Of a DNA stretch of 22,808 nt, positions 7,375-14,185 are shown in pieces. The DNA lies in contig CACZAK010000108.1 of the NCBI GenBank assembly GCA_902779075.1, forward strand, positions 1 to 22,808, in the 5' to 3' direction. The position numbers and the translations under genes were made by a program. The stretch's first letter is position 1, and every line of letters begins with the position of its first letter. The notes beneath the pieces are model-generated. The model did no database searches, was not told where the DNA came from, and was given only the letters and a program-made list of their open reading frames with translations. The stretch is from an uncultured bacterium. Lineage in GTDB: Bacteria > Verrucomicrobiota > Kiritimatiellia > RFP12 > UBA1067.

Positions 7375-7384
7375 GCATTTTTAT

Positions 7385-7440
7385 TTCACTTACAGGAAGT
7401 GAATGTCACGAAAAATGATTTTTCTATTTTCGTGACATTC
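7385..7440. promoter_or_regulatory. Operator-like inverted repeats upstream of the ATPase
   Basis: GAATGTCACGAAAA (7401-7414) is repeated exactly in inverted form at 7427-7440, with a 12-base A/T-rich spacer. Immediately adjacent is TTCACTT-ACAGG-AAGTGAA (7385-7403), sharing three bases with the first arm. Together they cover the -15 to -70 region of the ATPase promoter. The larger hairpin could also form at the end of the alcohol dehydrogenase transcript, but no T run follows it on that strand, so a regulator site is preferred. Confidence 0.5.
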
Positions 7441-7480
7441 TTGGTGCTCTGTACGCTGGACCATGGTGAGGTCCGCCAGC

Positions 7481-8674
7481 CTACAGCGCCAGTTTCAGGA
7501 TTTCGGCAAGTGCCTCCGCCGTGACGGGCGGGTTCGAGGCGAGGACGCCGTCCGCGTTGAAGCTCACGGTGCGCACACCTTCGATGATGCTAGGAATATC
7601 TGCTTCCGTCACGCCCTTCTCGCCAAGCGACACCGGCACGCCGCTCGTCTTGATGAAGTCGCGGAACGCGGCGATGCCGGCGTCCGCCAGCTCGGCGTCG
7701 GTCTTACCGTGGGGACAAATCCCCATCGCCTTCACCGCGAACTGCGCGTAGCGGGCGGGCTTGAGCGCCTTGTGGTACGTCATCCACGCGGGCATGACGA
7801 TCGCGAGCGACGACCCGTGGTTGATGCCGTGGCGGCTCGTGAGGACGTGTCCCACCTGGTGCATGGGCGTCCAGGCGTCGCCCGGCGAGGCCCAGCCGTT
7901 CAGACCACACGTCGCGCACCACATGAGCTCCGTGCGCGCGTGGGCGTCCTGCGGGTTCGAGAGCGCCTTCGGGAGGTTCTCGACGATCGTGCGCATCAGC
8001 GCAAGCTGCCAGGCGTGGAGGAGGTCGCTCTCGTCCTGTCCGTTGATGTAGATCTCGAGCACGTGGCTGATGGCGTCGATCGCGCCGCACGCCGTCTGGA
8101 ACGGCGGCAGGGAGTAAGTGAGCTCCGGGTCGAGGATGGCCGTCTTCGCGAAAAGGCAGTCCGCCCAGATGTAGCTCTTCTGTCCGCGCGTCGTCGAGCT
8201 GACCACCGAGCACATGTTCATCTCGCTGCCCGTCGCGGGGAGCGTGGGGATGAGGAGGAGCGGCAGCGCCTTCTCGGGCGGCTGCGCCGTCACGTTCGAG
8301 TGGCTGGCGTAGACCATGTTCCACAAATCGCCGTGCGTGTAGAGAACGCCCGCCGCGATTGCCTTCGCGGCGTCCATCGCCGAGCCGCCGCCCACGCCGA
8401 TCACGAGGTCCGCGCCGAACGCCTTCGCCGCGTCCACGCCGCGCGCGACCATCTCGATCGGCGGGTTGGGCACGACCTCCAGAAACTCCTGCGACGCGAC
8501 GCCCGCCGCGTCCAGCAGCTCCTTCAGCTTGGCGAGCGTGCCCGTGACGCTCGCGTCGCCGTACGAGACGACGAACGCGCGCTTTCCGAGCTTCGCGGCC
8601 TCTTCGCCGGCCTGCTTCAACGTCCCGAGGCCGAACACGACCTTGACGGGATTGTGGTATGTAAAGTTATTCAT
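7481..8674 (-). CDS. Iron-containing alcohol dehydrogenase (butanol dehydrogenase/YqhD type)
   Basis: Encodes 397 aa. It reduces aldehydes to alcohols with NAD(P)H in the cytoplasm. The N-terminus NFTYHNPVKVVFG and the nucleotide-binding GVGGGSAMDAAK (93-104) are typical of the BdhA/YqhD branch. The metal ligands are all present with YqhD spacing: Asp200 and His204 in AIDAISHVLE, His272 in MHQVGH and His286 in GINHG. The full length is normal. An AAGGA ribosome site precedes the ATG at 8674, which lies 22 bases after the stop of the GH27 gene, so the two share a transcript. It probably disposes of reducing equivalents or of aldehydes released during sugar catabolism. It ends in a normal TAG, showing that amber is a stop in this genome. 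Confidence 0.9.
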   Translation of the reverse strand: MNNFTYHNPVKVVFGLGTLKQAGEEAAKLGKRAFVVSYGDASVTGTLAKLKELLDAAGVASQEFLEVVPNPPIEMVARGVDAAKAFGADLVIGVGGGSAMDAAKAIAAGVLYTHGDLWNMVYASHSNVTAQPPEKALPLLLIPTLPATGSEMNMCSVVSSTTRGQKSYIWADCLFAKTAILDPELTYSLPPFQTACGAIDAISHVLEIYINGQDESDLLHAWQLALMRTIVENLPKALSNPQDAHARTELMWCATCGLNGWASPGDAWTPMHQVGHVLTSRHGINHGSSLAIVMPAWMTYHKALKPARYAQFAVKAMGICPHGKTDAELADAGIAAFRDFIKTSGVPVSLGEKGVTEADIPSIIEGVRTVSFNADGVLASNPPVTAEALAEILKLAL

Positions 8675-8696
8675 GTCATTCGATCCTTCTTATCTG

Positions 8697-10823
8697 TTAT
8701 TGCTTTTTCGCCCGGGGGCACTCGGCGCACGGCGGCGCGGAGGGTGCCTTGTAGCCGGGCTTGTCGACGGGACGCTTGTCCGCATACATCATGTACACCG
8801 CGTTGTCGCGTATGTCGCCGAGTCCGACGCGCAGACCCGCGCCGTTCTCGGGGAAGAGGCGGACGAGCTGCGTGGCGTGCGCCAGGACGTCAGAGGTGTA
8901 CTGGCTGGAGAACGTGCCGAGGTCCTTCTGACGCCAGAGGTCACGCACGCGCCAGCGTCCCACGAGGCCGAGGGAGTCGAAGTCGACCGTGATGCGGGTG
9001 GGGATGGCGTAGGTGTTGAAGAGCGCGAACACGAGCGAACCGTCGCTCATCGGCTTCGCCCAGACTTCCGCGCGGGGACCCTTCGCCACGCACGCGGCCT
9101 GCGCGCCCAGTTCGTCCTGGCTAGTCTCGATCACCTCGTCGTTCGTGAGCAGCGAACGGGTGAAGTCGTCTAGCTGCGTGAGGTCGCAGCCGATCAGGAG
9201 CGGCGAGCAGAGGATCGCCCACATGGACATGTGGGTGTACTGCTCGTTCGGCGTGAGGCGCGTGGGACGCAGATGTCCCCAGCCGAGGCGGCCCACGACG
9301 AGCATGTCGGGGTCGTTCCAGGCACCTGGACGCGCGTAGGGCCACGAATCGGCCTGCTGGTGCAAAATACCGTTCATGGAGTTCCACGTATCGGTGATGT
9401 CGCCCGTGGTGCGCCAGCAGTTTCCGCCCACGCTCTCGCCCCACGTTGAGACGTAGCCCATGCCGTACTGGCAGAGGGAGAACACGATGTCGCGGCCCTG
9501 CGCCTTGAGGGCCTCGCCCATGAGACGGTAAGGCAGCATGAGGCGTCCGTGTCCGGAGCCGACGGCCACCCGGCCGTAGCTGCACCAGTCGTACTTGAGG
9601 TAGTCGTAGCCCCAGTCGGCGTACGTCTTCGCGTCCTGCCACTCGTGTCCCCAGCTGCCCACGCATCCGCCGCAGGTGTAGGGGCCGGGCGAGGAGTAGA
9701 GGCCGATCTTGAGTCCCTTGGAGTGCGCGTAGTCGGCGAGGGCCTTCATGCACTTGAAGCGTTTGTTGACGGCGATGGAGCCGTCGGGGTTGCGCTCGGG
9801 TCCCTGGAGGGTGGGATCGTTCTTGGCGGAGGGCTTGTTCTGCCAGTAGTCGTCGATGTTCACGTAGCTCCAGCCGTGGTCGGCGAGGCCGCTTCCGGCG
9901 AATGCGTCGATCGAGCCGCGGATGTCCTTTTCCGTCACCGCGCTGGCGAAGCAGTTCCAGCTGTTCCAGCCCATCGGCGGCGTGAGCGCGATCTTGTCGC
10001 CCACTTCAAGGCGCAACGTGCGCTTCGCCGTGCCTTTCGCGTTGGAGGCCGTGAACGTGATCACGTAGCTGCCGCGCGTTGACACGGCGCCGCTCAGGAT
10101 GCCCGTCTTTTCGTCGAAGACTGCGCCGGCGGGCAGGTTCTCGGCCTTGAGCGTCATCGGACGCTCTCCCGTGACGGGAAGCCGCCACACGATGGGATGT
10201 CCGGGCCGCACGCCGAACACCTTCGCGCCGTTGATGCGCGGCGAGGCGGGTGGCGGCGGCGTGAGGATGCCCAGCTGCTCACGGCCGAGCGGCACGGGCA
10301 CGGGACGCGTCCCGTCCTTCATCGTAAAGTAGGCGTTGGCCCAGTCGGCGTGGTCGTAGTTGTCGCCGTCGCCCGCCGTCGAGACGAGCAGTTCCACAGT
10401 CTTCGCGCCCGCGAGGTCGGCATGGACATGCACGGGATCGCGCTTCCCCTTGAGGACCCCCGTCTCGGCCACCGTCCGTCCGTCGGCCTTCACGAGGAAG
10501 CGGATGCTCGCGGCGCCATTCTCGCCGGGGAACACCTCGGCGTCAATGCCCACGTCCGCGTCGAACGCGACAGCCTTGCCCGCGACGTCGTAGACCGCGA
10601 TGGACTCGGCGTGCGTGCCCACGCCGCGCTCGAACTTCTGCGAGCCGATCTGCAGGTTGCCGCCCTCCACGGTCTTGTTCCGGCGCGGCGTCTTCCAGCC
10701 GCACATCATCTCCCTGACCGACAGCTCGTCCAGCCACACGCGCGCGTCGGCGTACGCGGCCCCGGTGAAAAGCGTGGCGATCGCCGCAACTGCCATGTTC
10801 ATCTTCAAGTGTACTTTTTTCAT
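8697..10823 (-). CDS. Secreted GH27 alpha-galactosidase-like enzyme with NPCBM and Ig-like domains
   Basis: Encodes 708 aa with a signal peptide (1-25, ending GAAYA). Residues about 27-170 are an NPCBM carbohydrate-binding module (WLDELSV, FERGVGTHAESIAVYD, ADWANAYF). Residues about 190-275 are a putative immunoglobulin-like linker (LPAGAVFDEKTGILSG). The GH27 barrel starts at LTPPMGWNSWNCF (280-292) and carries the nucleophile Asp412 in YLKYDWC and the acid/base region WNDPDML (502-508). A beta-sandwich follows, then a cysteine-containing basic tail (CAECPRAKK). The likely role is hydrolysis of alpha-galactosides or a related alpha-linked sugar; Trp413 in KYDWC, where many members have Asn, may shift specificity. 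A GAGGT ribosome site precedes the ATG. It is co-transcribed with the alcohol dehydrogenase. Confidence 0.9.
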   Translation of the reverse strand: MKKVHLKMNMAVAAIATLFTGAAYADARVWLDELSVREMMCGWKTPRRNKTVEGGNLQIGSQKFERGVGTHAESIAVYDVAGKAVAFDADVGIDAEVFPGENGAASIRFLVKADGRTVAETGVLKGKRDPVHVHADLAGAKTVELLVSTAGDGDNYDHADWANAYFTMKDGTRPVPVPLGREQLGILTPPPPASPRINGAKVFGVRPGHPIVWRLPVTGERPMTLKAENLPAGAVFDEKTGILSGAVSTRGSYVITFTASNAKGTAKRTLRLEVGDKIALTPPMGWNSWNCFASAVTEKDIRGSIDAFAGSGLADHGWSYVNIDDYWQNKPSAKNDPTLQGPERNPDGSIAVNKRFKCMKALADYAHSKGLKIGLYSSPGPYTCGGCVGSWGHEWQDAKTYADWGYDYLKYDWCSYGRVAVGSGHGRLMLPYRLMGEALKAQGRDIVFSLCQYGMGYVSTWGESVGGNCWRTTGDITDTWNSMNGILHQQADSWPYARPGAWNDPDMLVVGRLGWGHLRPTRLTPNEQYTHMSMWAILCSPLLIGCDLTQLDDFTRSLLTNDEVIETSQDELGAQAACVAKGPRAEVWAKPMSDGSLVFALFNTYAIPTRITVDFDSLGLVGRWRVRDLWRQKDLGTFSSQYTSDVLAHATQLVRLFPENGAGLRVGLGDIRDNAVYMMYADKRPVDKPGYKAPSAPPCAECPRAKKQ

Positions 10824-10990
10824 GTATTGACCTCATTTCGTTCGGGGGCACTGCGCCCGCGTTTGAGAAACACCCACATGATACCACATCCCGCCGCCGG
10901 ATTCAAGCGGTACGGACTATTCTATGCCCAGGCAAGATGGCGAACACCCGACTGGGCTCCGCCATTTCATTTTAGTTTTCAGTGCCTAAT

Positions 10991-11020
10991 GGTATAACAA
11001 ATCGCGAGAACGCTTGTCAC
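10991..11020 (-). promoter_or_regulatory. Candidate promoter for the GH27-alcohol dehydrogenase operon
   Basis: GTGACA (11015-11020), an 18-bp spacer and TATACC (10991-10996) with an extended TG. The -35 box overlaps the stop codon of the ABM lipoprotein gene. The leader to the GH27 ATG would be about 160 bases. Moderate consensus match. Confidence 0.35.
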
Positions 11021-11499
11021 TTCAGCTCCCATTTCTTAAAGATGCTGTCTGCGTGGTCGGGGTCAAGCGGTTGCATGGGTACGAGCTTGAGTGACTTGAT
11101 CATGTGCGGCGTGCCCTCCTTGTATTTGCGGAAGTGCGGCGTAGAGAGATGTTCCTTGTAAGCCTCTTCGCTGCGGTAGATCTCCACGATGCGGATGGAC
11201 GTCGGCGACTCCTTCTTCTGCATCGGGAAGATGCAGATGACGCCCGGCTCCTTCGCTACCGATTCGGCCCCGACCGTCCCGGCGGCGGCGAGATACGCCT
11301 CCAGCCATTCGGGATGGACTTCGATTTCGGCGATTCGCGTTACAAACATGTTTTCCGCCTCTTTCTTATTTCCTCGTTCTGTCATGCCGCAGGAAACACA
11401 TCCCGCGAGCATCGTCGCGCCGAGACAGAGCATCACGGCCATCGGCATCGCCCCGACACCCCACAGCAACACCTTTAATGCATAGAGTATGTCTTTCAT
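11017..11499 (-). CDS. ABM-domain (quinol monooxygenase-like) lipoprotein with a chimeric signal peptide
   Basis: Encodes 160 aa. Residues 1-34 form a signal peptide with lipobox MLAGC (Cys34). Residues about 51-150 are an antibiotic-biosynthesis-monooxygenase fold: MFVTRIAEIEVHPEW, LAAAGTVGAESVAKEPGVI, IRIVEIYRSEEAYKEHL and HFRKYKEGTPHMI. Proteins of this fold include quinol monooxygenases such as YgiN. Here it would sit on the outside of a membrane. The first codons and the helix before the lipobox align with the N-terminus of the EamA transporter at 14185, so the signal peptide seems derived from a transporter gene. The ATG overlaps the stop of the flavodoxin-like gene (ATGA). A redox partnership of the two products is inference. 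Confidence 0.75.
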   Translation of the reverse strand: MKDILYALKVLLWGVGAMPMAVMLCLGATMLAGCVSCGMTERGNKKEAENMFVTRIAEIEVHPEWLEAYLAAAGTVGAESVAKEPGVICIFPMQKKESPTSIRIVEIYRSEEAYKEHLSTPHFRKYKEGTPHMIKSLKLVPMQPLDPDHADSIFKKWELK

Positions 11500-12179
11500 A
11501 TCTTCTTGACCGCCTTTTCGACTAGCCGCTTGCCGAGGGCGCGGGCGTTAGCGAGGTCGATGGGGAACTGCGCGTCGCGGTGGGCGCGCTTCGCCGCCTC
11601 GTCGAAGAGCGTGATGTCGTAGCGCGAGTAGTCTGTGAACTGGTAGGTGTCGCAGGCGTATAGCGATTCGGATGCGCCGAAGACGGTCTTGAGCGTCTGC
11701 GTATTCGATTCGAGAACCTGCGGATATTTCCACTCATCCAACCACTTTTCAGGTATGTTCATCGTGAAGATGTTCGCGGTCTCGATCACCTTGTCGCGGC
11801 AGACGAGGGGCTGTCCGTTCTCGTAATGATACGAGTATACGGGGAATGCCAGCCTTTCCAGAAAGGCGCGGTAAACGCCGGTCGGATAGCCGAAGTAGAT
11901 CGGCGAACCGAGAAAAAGGACGTCCGCCTGTCGCGCGCGCTCGAGAATCGGCCTGAGGTCGTCGCGTAGCGCGCACACGCCGTTGGTCTTTGCGTCCTTG
12001 AGCTTGCAGGCGAAACAGCTCCTGCAGCCGGGGAACTTGATGTCGTAGAGGTTGACGAGTTCCGTGACGGCACCCGCCTCCTCAGCTCCGGCCTTGGCGG
12101 CCTCGAGCATCTTGTGCGTGTTCCAGGTCTTCCGCGGGCTGGCGTTGAAGAACATCGCGAATGGCTTGTTGTCTATCAT
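11496..12179 (-). CDS. NADPH-dependent FMN reductase / flavodoxin-family protein
   Basis: Encodes 227 aa from the ATG at 12179, which has a GAAGGA ribosome site. The frame extends to 12278, but that extension is leader sequence. The phosphate-binding loop is NASPRKTWNTHKML near the N-terminus. A cysteine pattern CRSCFACK with a later C-A-L-R-D-D and the LFLGSPIYFGYPTG strand are typical of the iron-sulfur-flavoprotein-like FMN reductases. These proteins pass electrons from NAD(P)H through FMN to various acceptors. The C-terminal 80 residues (YPQVLESNTQTLK, YDITLFDEAAK) are longer than in minimal flavodoxins. It is coupled to the ABM lipoprotein and expressed from a candidate promoter at 12545-12573. 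Confidence 0.85.
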   Translation of the reverse strand: MIDNKPFAMFFNASPRKTWNTHKMLEAAKAGAEEAGAVTELVNLYDIKFPGCRSCFACKLKDAKTNGVCALRDDLRPILERARQADVLFLGSPIYFGYPTGVYRAFLERLAFPVYSYHYENGQPLVCRDKVIETANIFTMNIPEKWLDEWKYPQVLESNTQTLKTVFGASESLYACDTYQFTDYSRYDITLFDEAAKRAHRDAQFPIDLANARALGKRLVEKAVKKI

Positions 12180-12256
12180 TTTGTTATTTCCTTCTCTGTT
12201 TATCCGATTCCTCAATTGCTCTTCATGGTCATCACTCATGTTGAAATGCTTGCGAA

Positions 12257-12346
12257 CTATTCCTCTATAACTTCCCAATGGCCGCGGATCCTACCTACGC
12301 GACGAATGCGCCCCTTTTCTTTCAAAGTTTTGATAGCTCTATTCCA
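12257..12346 (-). pseudogene. C-terminal winged-helix remnant of an AlbA_2-type ATP-binding/regulator protein
   Basis: Thirty codons ending in TAG read W-N-R-A-I-K-T-L-K-E-K-G-R-I-R-R-V-G, then RIRGHWEVIEE. This is the usual ending of proteins with an AlbA_2 (RecG-like) domain, where a final winged helix ends in L-K-E-K-G-x-I-x-R-V-G-x-x-x-G-x-W-x-V. Nothing upstream in the same frame resembles the rest of such a protein, so only the tail survives. Confidence 0.5.
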
Positions 12347-12529
12347 ATATACCATCGATCTCGATCTGCACGCGGTCGTCGCGCTCGTCGGCAAGCGAAA
12401 GAACAAGGGAAAACACGGGAAGTGATAACCAAAGGCAAGGAGCGGGGGAGCGTGACGCTTTCGCCTCCCTCGACCCGCCCGACGCCCTTGGATAGGTATC
12501 GTATGATTGAGCCTTTCATCTTCTGAGTT

Positions 12530-12573
12530 CTTTTGGTAAATAAAAGTGTACCCTTTTTATTGCCAAAAGTCAA
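12530..12573 (-). promoter_or_regulatory. Promoter overlapped by an inverted repeat, upstream of the flavodoxin-ABM operon
   Basis: Reading leftward, TTGACT (12568-12573), a 17-bp spacer and TACACT (12545-12550). The promoter sits inside a near-perfect palindrome: CTTTTGG (12530-12536) with CCAAAAG (12563-12569), and AATAAAA (12539-12545) with TTTTATT (12555-12561). This is the layout of a repressor site on a promoter. The leader to the flavodoxin start would be about 360 bases. Confidence 0.45.
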
Positions 12574-12698
12574 TGTTGAGAATACGAAAACAAACCTTTA
12601 TTACGGGCTTAGCACTAAGTTCTATCGCACGTTTTCAAGGGTATATGGCATCCGCTTAGCGCACATATTCAAGTATTAACGTTTCGTTATGGTTTGCC

Positions 12699-12736
12699 AC
12701 GCCACAGGAAACGCATCCCGTGAGTATCGTTGCGCC
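12699..12736 (-). pseudogene. Remnant copy of the ABM lipoprotein signal sequence
   Basis: This 38-base stretch matches 11384-11421 at 32 positions, and all six differences are transitions. It encodes GATILTGCVSCG, against GATMLAGCVSCG in the intact gene, including the lipobox cysteine. The frame runs into a stop 14 codons later without an ABM domain. Confidence 0.6.
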
Positions 12737-12873
12737 TTTGGCGGCGGAACGATGAGGCGAGCCGTTTGACAAGGCATACGGCCTTTCGCCGTGATTCCGC
12801 GCCGTAATCTCACGAAGAGTCGCAGAGAGGCTGCGAGCGCAGCGAAAGCAACGGGCGCGTTTGGACTTTCAAT

Positions 12874-12909
12874 TGAGTGTGTCATGAGTGTGTCATTTTG
12901 ACACACTCA
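12874..12909. repeat. Three copies of an 11-bp motif: tandem pair plus inverted copy
   Basis: TGAGTGTGTCA occurs at 12874-12884 and 12885-12895, directly abutting, and inverted at 12899-12909 after a TTT spacer. The last two copies form a perfect 11-bp hairpin. No T run follows on the plus strand, so this looks more like a protein-binding cluster than a terminator. Confidence 0.6.
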
Positions 12910-12948
12910 CCTTGTGGGAAAAGGGCGGTTTGTGGCGGAATTTGCTTT

Positions 12949-13036
12949 GGTGCGCAGCGGAGCATGAAATGGTGCGCAGCAAAGCATCAAATGGTGCGCA
13001 CCAAAACCTTCGACGGTGCGCAGCATTTAAATGTGC
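12949..13036. repeat. Four 22-bp tandem repeats (iteron-like)
   Basis: Units start at 12949, 12971, 12993 and 13015, each beginning GGTGCGCA with the palindromic core TGCGCA. The first two units differ at only 3 of 22 positions. The third and fourth diverge in the 3' half. The period equals about two helical turns. There are no spacers, so it is not a CRISPR array. Confidence 0.7.
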
Positions 13037-13170
13037 CAATACCCCAAGATGCATGGGACCAAGCGGACATATCAATGCGCTTGGGAGGTTGGGGGGCGTA
13101 ATCTCCCTCGCGCGCGCGCGCGTCCTTTATAACAGGGAACCCGTCTCGCCCGCACTCGCGACATGAACGT

Positions 13171-13389
13171 TTACATGCGTAAGATTGTAAAAGTTATTTT
13201 TGGACAACTCCTAAGTTCTCTTTCAAGTACGGCGGAGGAATGCCTGTGGGAGTGTGTACCGTCCGCTCCGAAATGGTCGTGTCCGTGGATATGCGTGATC
13301 GTATGCGTGTGGACGTAGCCGCCGTGGAAATGCGTGAAGGTGTGCTGGTGCGGATGGGTGTGGTGCCGCACGAGCGTATCGACCACGAA
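13171..13389 (-). pseudogene. Out-of-frame histidine-rich tail of the EamA transporter
   Basis: In the frame shifted from the transporter ORF, from about 13389, the sequence reads FVVDTLVRHHTHPHQHTFTH and then alternating His for another 25 residues (about 16 His in 45), ending at TAA (13171). The FVVDTL start resembles the end of a last transmembrane helix. This is much more protein-like than the transporter's own in-frame end (RGRYARAAPHPSAPAHL), so it is the ancestral C-terminus. Confidence 0.7.
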
Positions 13390-14185
13390 GATACATCCAC
13401 GACAAGCCCTCCTTCAGCAAGACGAACGAGAGCAACGCCCCCACGAACGGCGCAACGGCATAGTAGGCGCTTGTTTTCGCCGCCCCGAGCGCGTTCTGCG
13501 CGCGGACGTAGAGGAAGATGCTGAGTCCGTAGGCCACAAAGCCAAGCGCAAGAGCGGAGGCGACATGCGCGAGGCTTGGCATCGCCTCATGCCGTATGAC
13601 GGCGATCGCAAGCGCGCCGAGTCCGGAGAACACGCCTTTCAGGACGACGATCTCGTAGGTGTTCTTCGACGCAATGTTGCGCGTGCAGTTGTTCTCGAAG
13701 CCCCAGCAGACCGTCGCCGCGATAACAAGCAGCGAACCATACGAGAACCTGAAGCTGTCCGTTCCTTCGAACGAGAGCAAGATGCTCGCAAGCGTGATGA
13801 GCGCAATCGCGATCCAGAGTCGCTTCGAAACCGCCTCCTTGAAAACGAAAAGCGCAATCACCGTCGTGGCCACGATCTCGAAGTTGCCAAGCAAAGACGC
13901 GTTGGCGGAGGTACCGTACCTGATTCCAAGCATGAGAAAGATGGGCGCGGCGATGTCGAGGACGATCATGCCGACGACGAACGGCATGTCCCGGCGCGTC
14001 AGCGGCGCGGACGCCTTGCGGTCATGGGTGTTCAGAATCGAGAGAAGCGCAATGCCGATTCCCGCGCCAAGATAGAGAAGCGCAGCCATGGTAGTAGGCC
14101 CCACGTCCCGCAACAGCACCCTTGACGCCGGGATGTTGATGGCGTAGAAAACCGCCGCTAGAAATGCGTAGAGTATGGCTTTCAT
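13223..14185 (-). CDS. EamA/DMT-family transporter, C-terminus frameshifted
   Basis: Encodes 320 aa. Two EamA repeats are visible. Helix one is KAILYAFLAAVFYAINIP, then TTMAALLYLGAGIGIALL. The first repeat ends at about residue 138 and the second starts at YGSLLVIAATVCWGFENNC. Nine helices are clear, up to SAYYAVAPFVGALLSFVLLK-EGLSWMY. Normal members have a tenth helix here. Instead the frame continues into a basic, proline-rich tail with no hydrophobicity, while the expected tail lies in another frame. DMT transporters export small metabolites; the substrate here is unknown. The ATG overlaps the stop of the NudC-like gene (ATGA). It is the last gene of the operon and is probably non-functional or altered. 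Confidence 0.8.
   Translation of the reverse strand: MKAILYAFLAAVFYAINIPASRVLLRDVGPTTMAALLYLGAGIGIALLSILNTHDRKASAPLTRRDMPFVVGMIVLDIAAPIFLMLGIRYGTSANASLLGNFEIVATTVIALFVFKEAVSKRLWIAIALITLASILLSFEGTDSFRFSYGSLLVIAATVCWGFENNCTRNIASKNTYEIVVLKGVFSGLGALAIAVIRHEAMPSLAHVASALALGFVAYGLSIFLYVRAQNALGAAKTSAYYAVAPFVGALLSFVLLKEGLSWMYLRGRYARAAPHPSAPAHLHAFPRRLRPHAYDHAYPRTRPFRSGRYTLPQAFLRRT

Larger units (their letters stand above)
12180..13170. other. Gene-free spacer with remnants and repeats
   Basis: About 1 kb without an intact gene. Reading left to right it holds a winged-helix remnant (12257-12346), a promoter with hairpin (12530-12573), a lipoprotein remnant (12699-12736), three copies of an 11-bp motif (12874-12909), four 22-bp tandem repeats (12949-13036) and a (CG)7 run (13109-13122). 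An open frame of 65 codons on the minus strand (12322-12519), starting downstream of the promoter, has no recognisable family and a weak ribosome site. I do not call it a gene. Confidence 0.7.

Noticed and set aside
7401..7440. Rho-independent terminator of the alcohol dehydrogenase gene
   Set aside because: The hairpin is perfect but A/T-rich and not followed by a T run on the minus strand; a regulatory palindrome fits better, although a dual role is possible.
7463..8992. Plus-strand open frame of 509 codons
   Set aside because: It mirrors the alcohol dehydrogenase and the end of the GH27 gene, whose catalytic motifs are complete on the minus strand; its product is very rich in Arg, His and Ala.
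12322..12519. 65-codon minus-strand ORF downstream of the 12545-12573 promoter
   Set aside because: Weak ribosome site, no family resemblance, and another frame in the same stretch carries the winged-helix remnant; better seen as leader or debris.
12780..12860. Coding remnant in the stretch around GCGAAAGCAACGGGCGCG
   Set aside because: Its minus-strand reading (ALAASLRLFVRLRRG) looks like the repetitive non-coding sequence seen between genes in such genomes, not a protein; no family match.
12949..13036. Short CRISPR array
   Set aside because: The 22-bp units abut with no spacers, are not identical, and no cas gene is near.
13109..13122. (CG)7 run as a Z-DNA or regulatory element
   Set aside because: Short and expected in GC-rich DNA; no nearby gene start gives it meaning.
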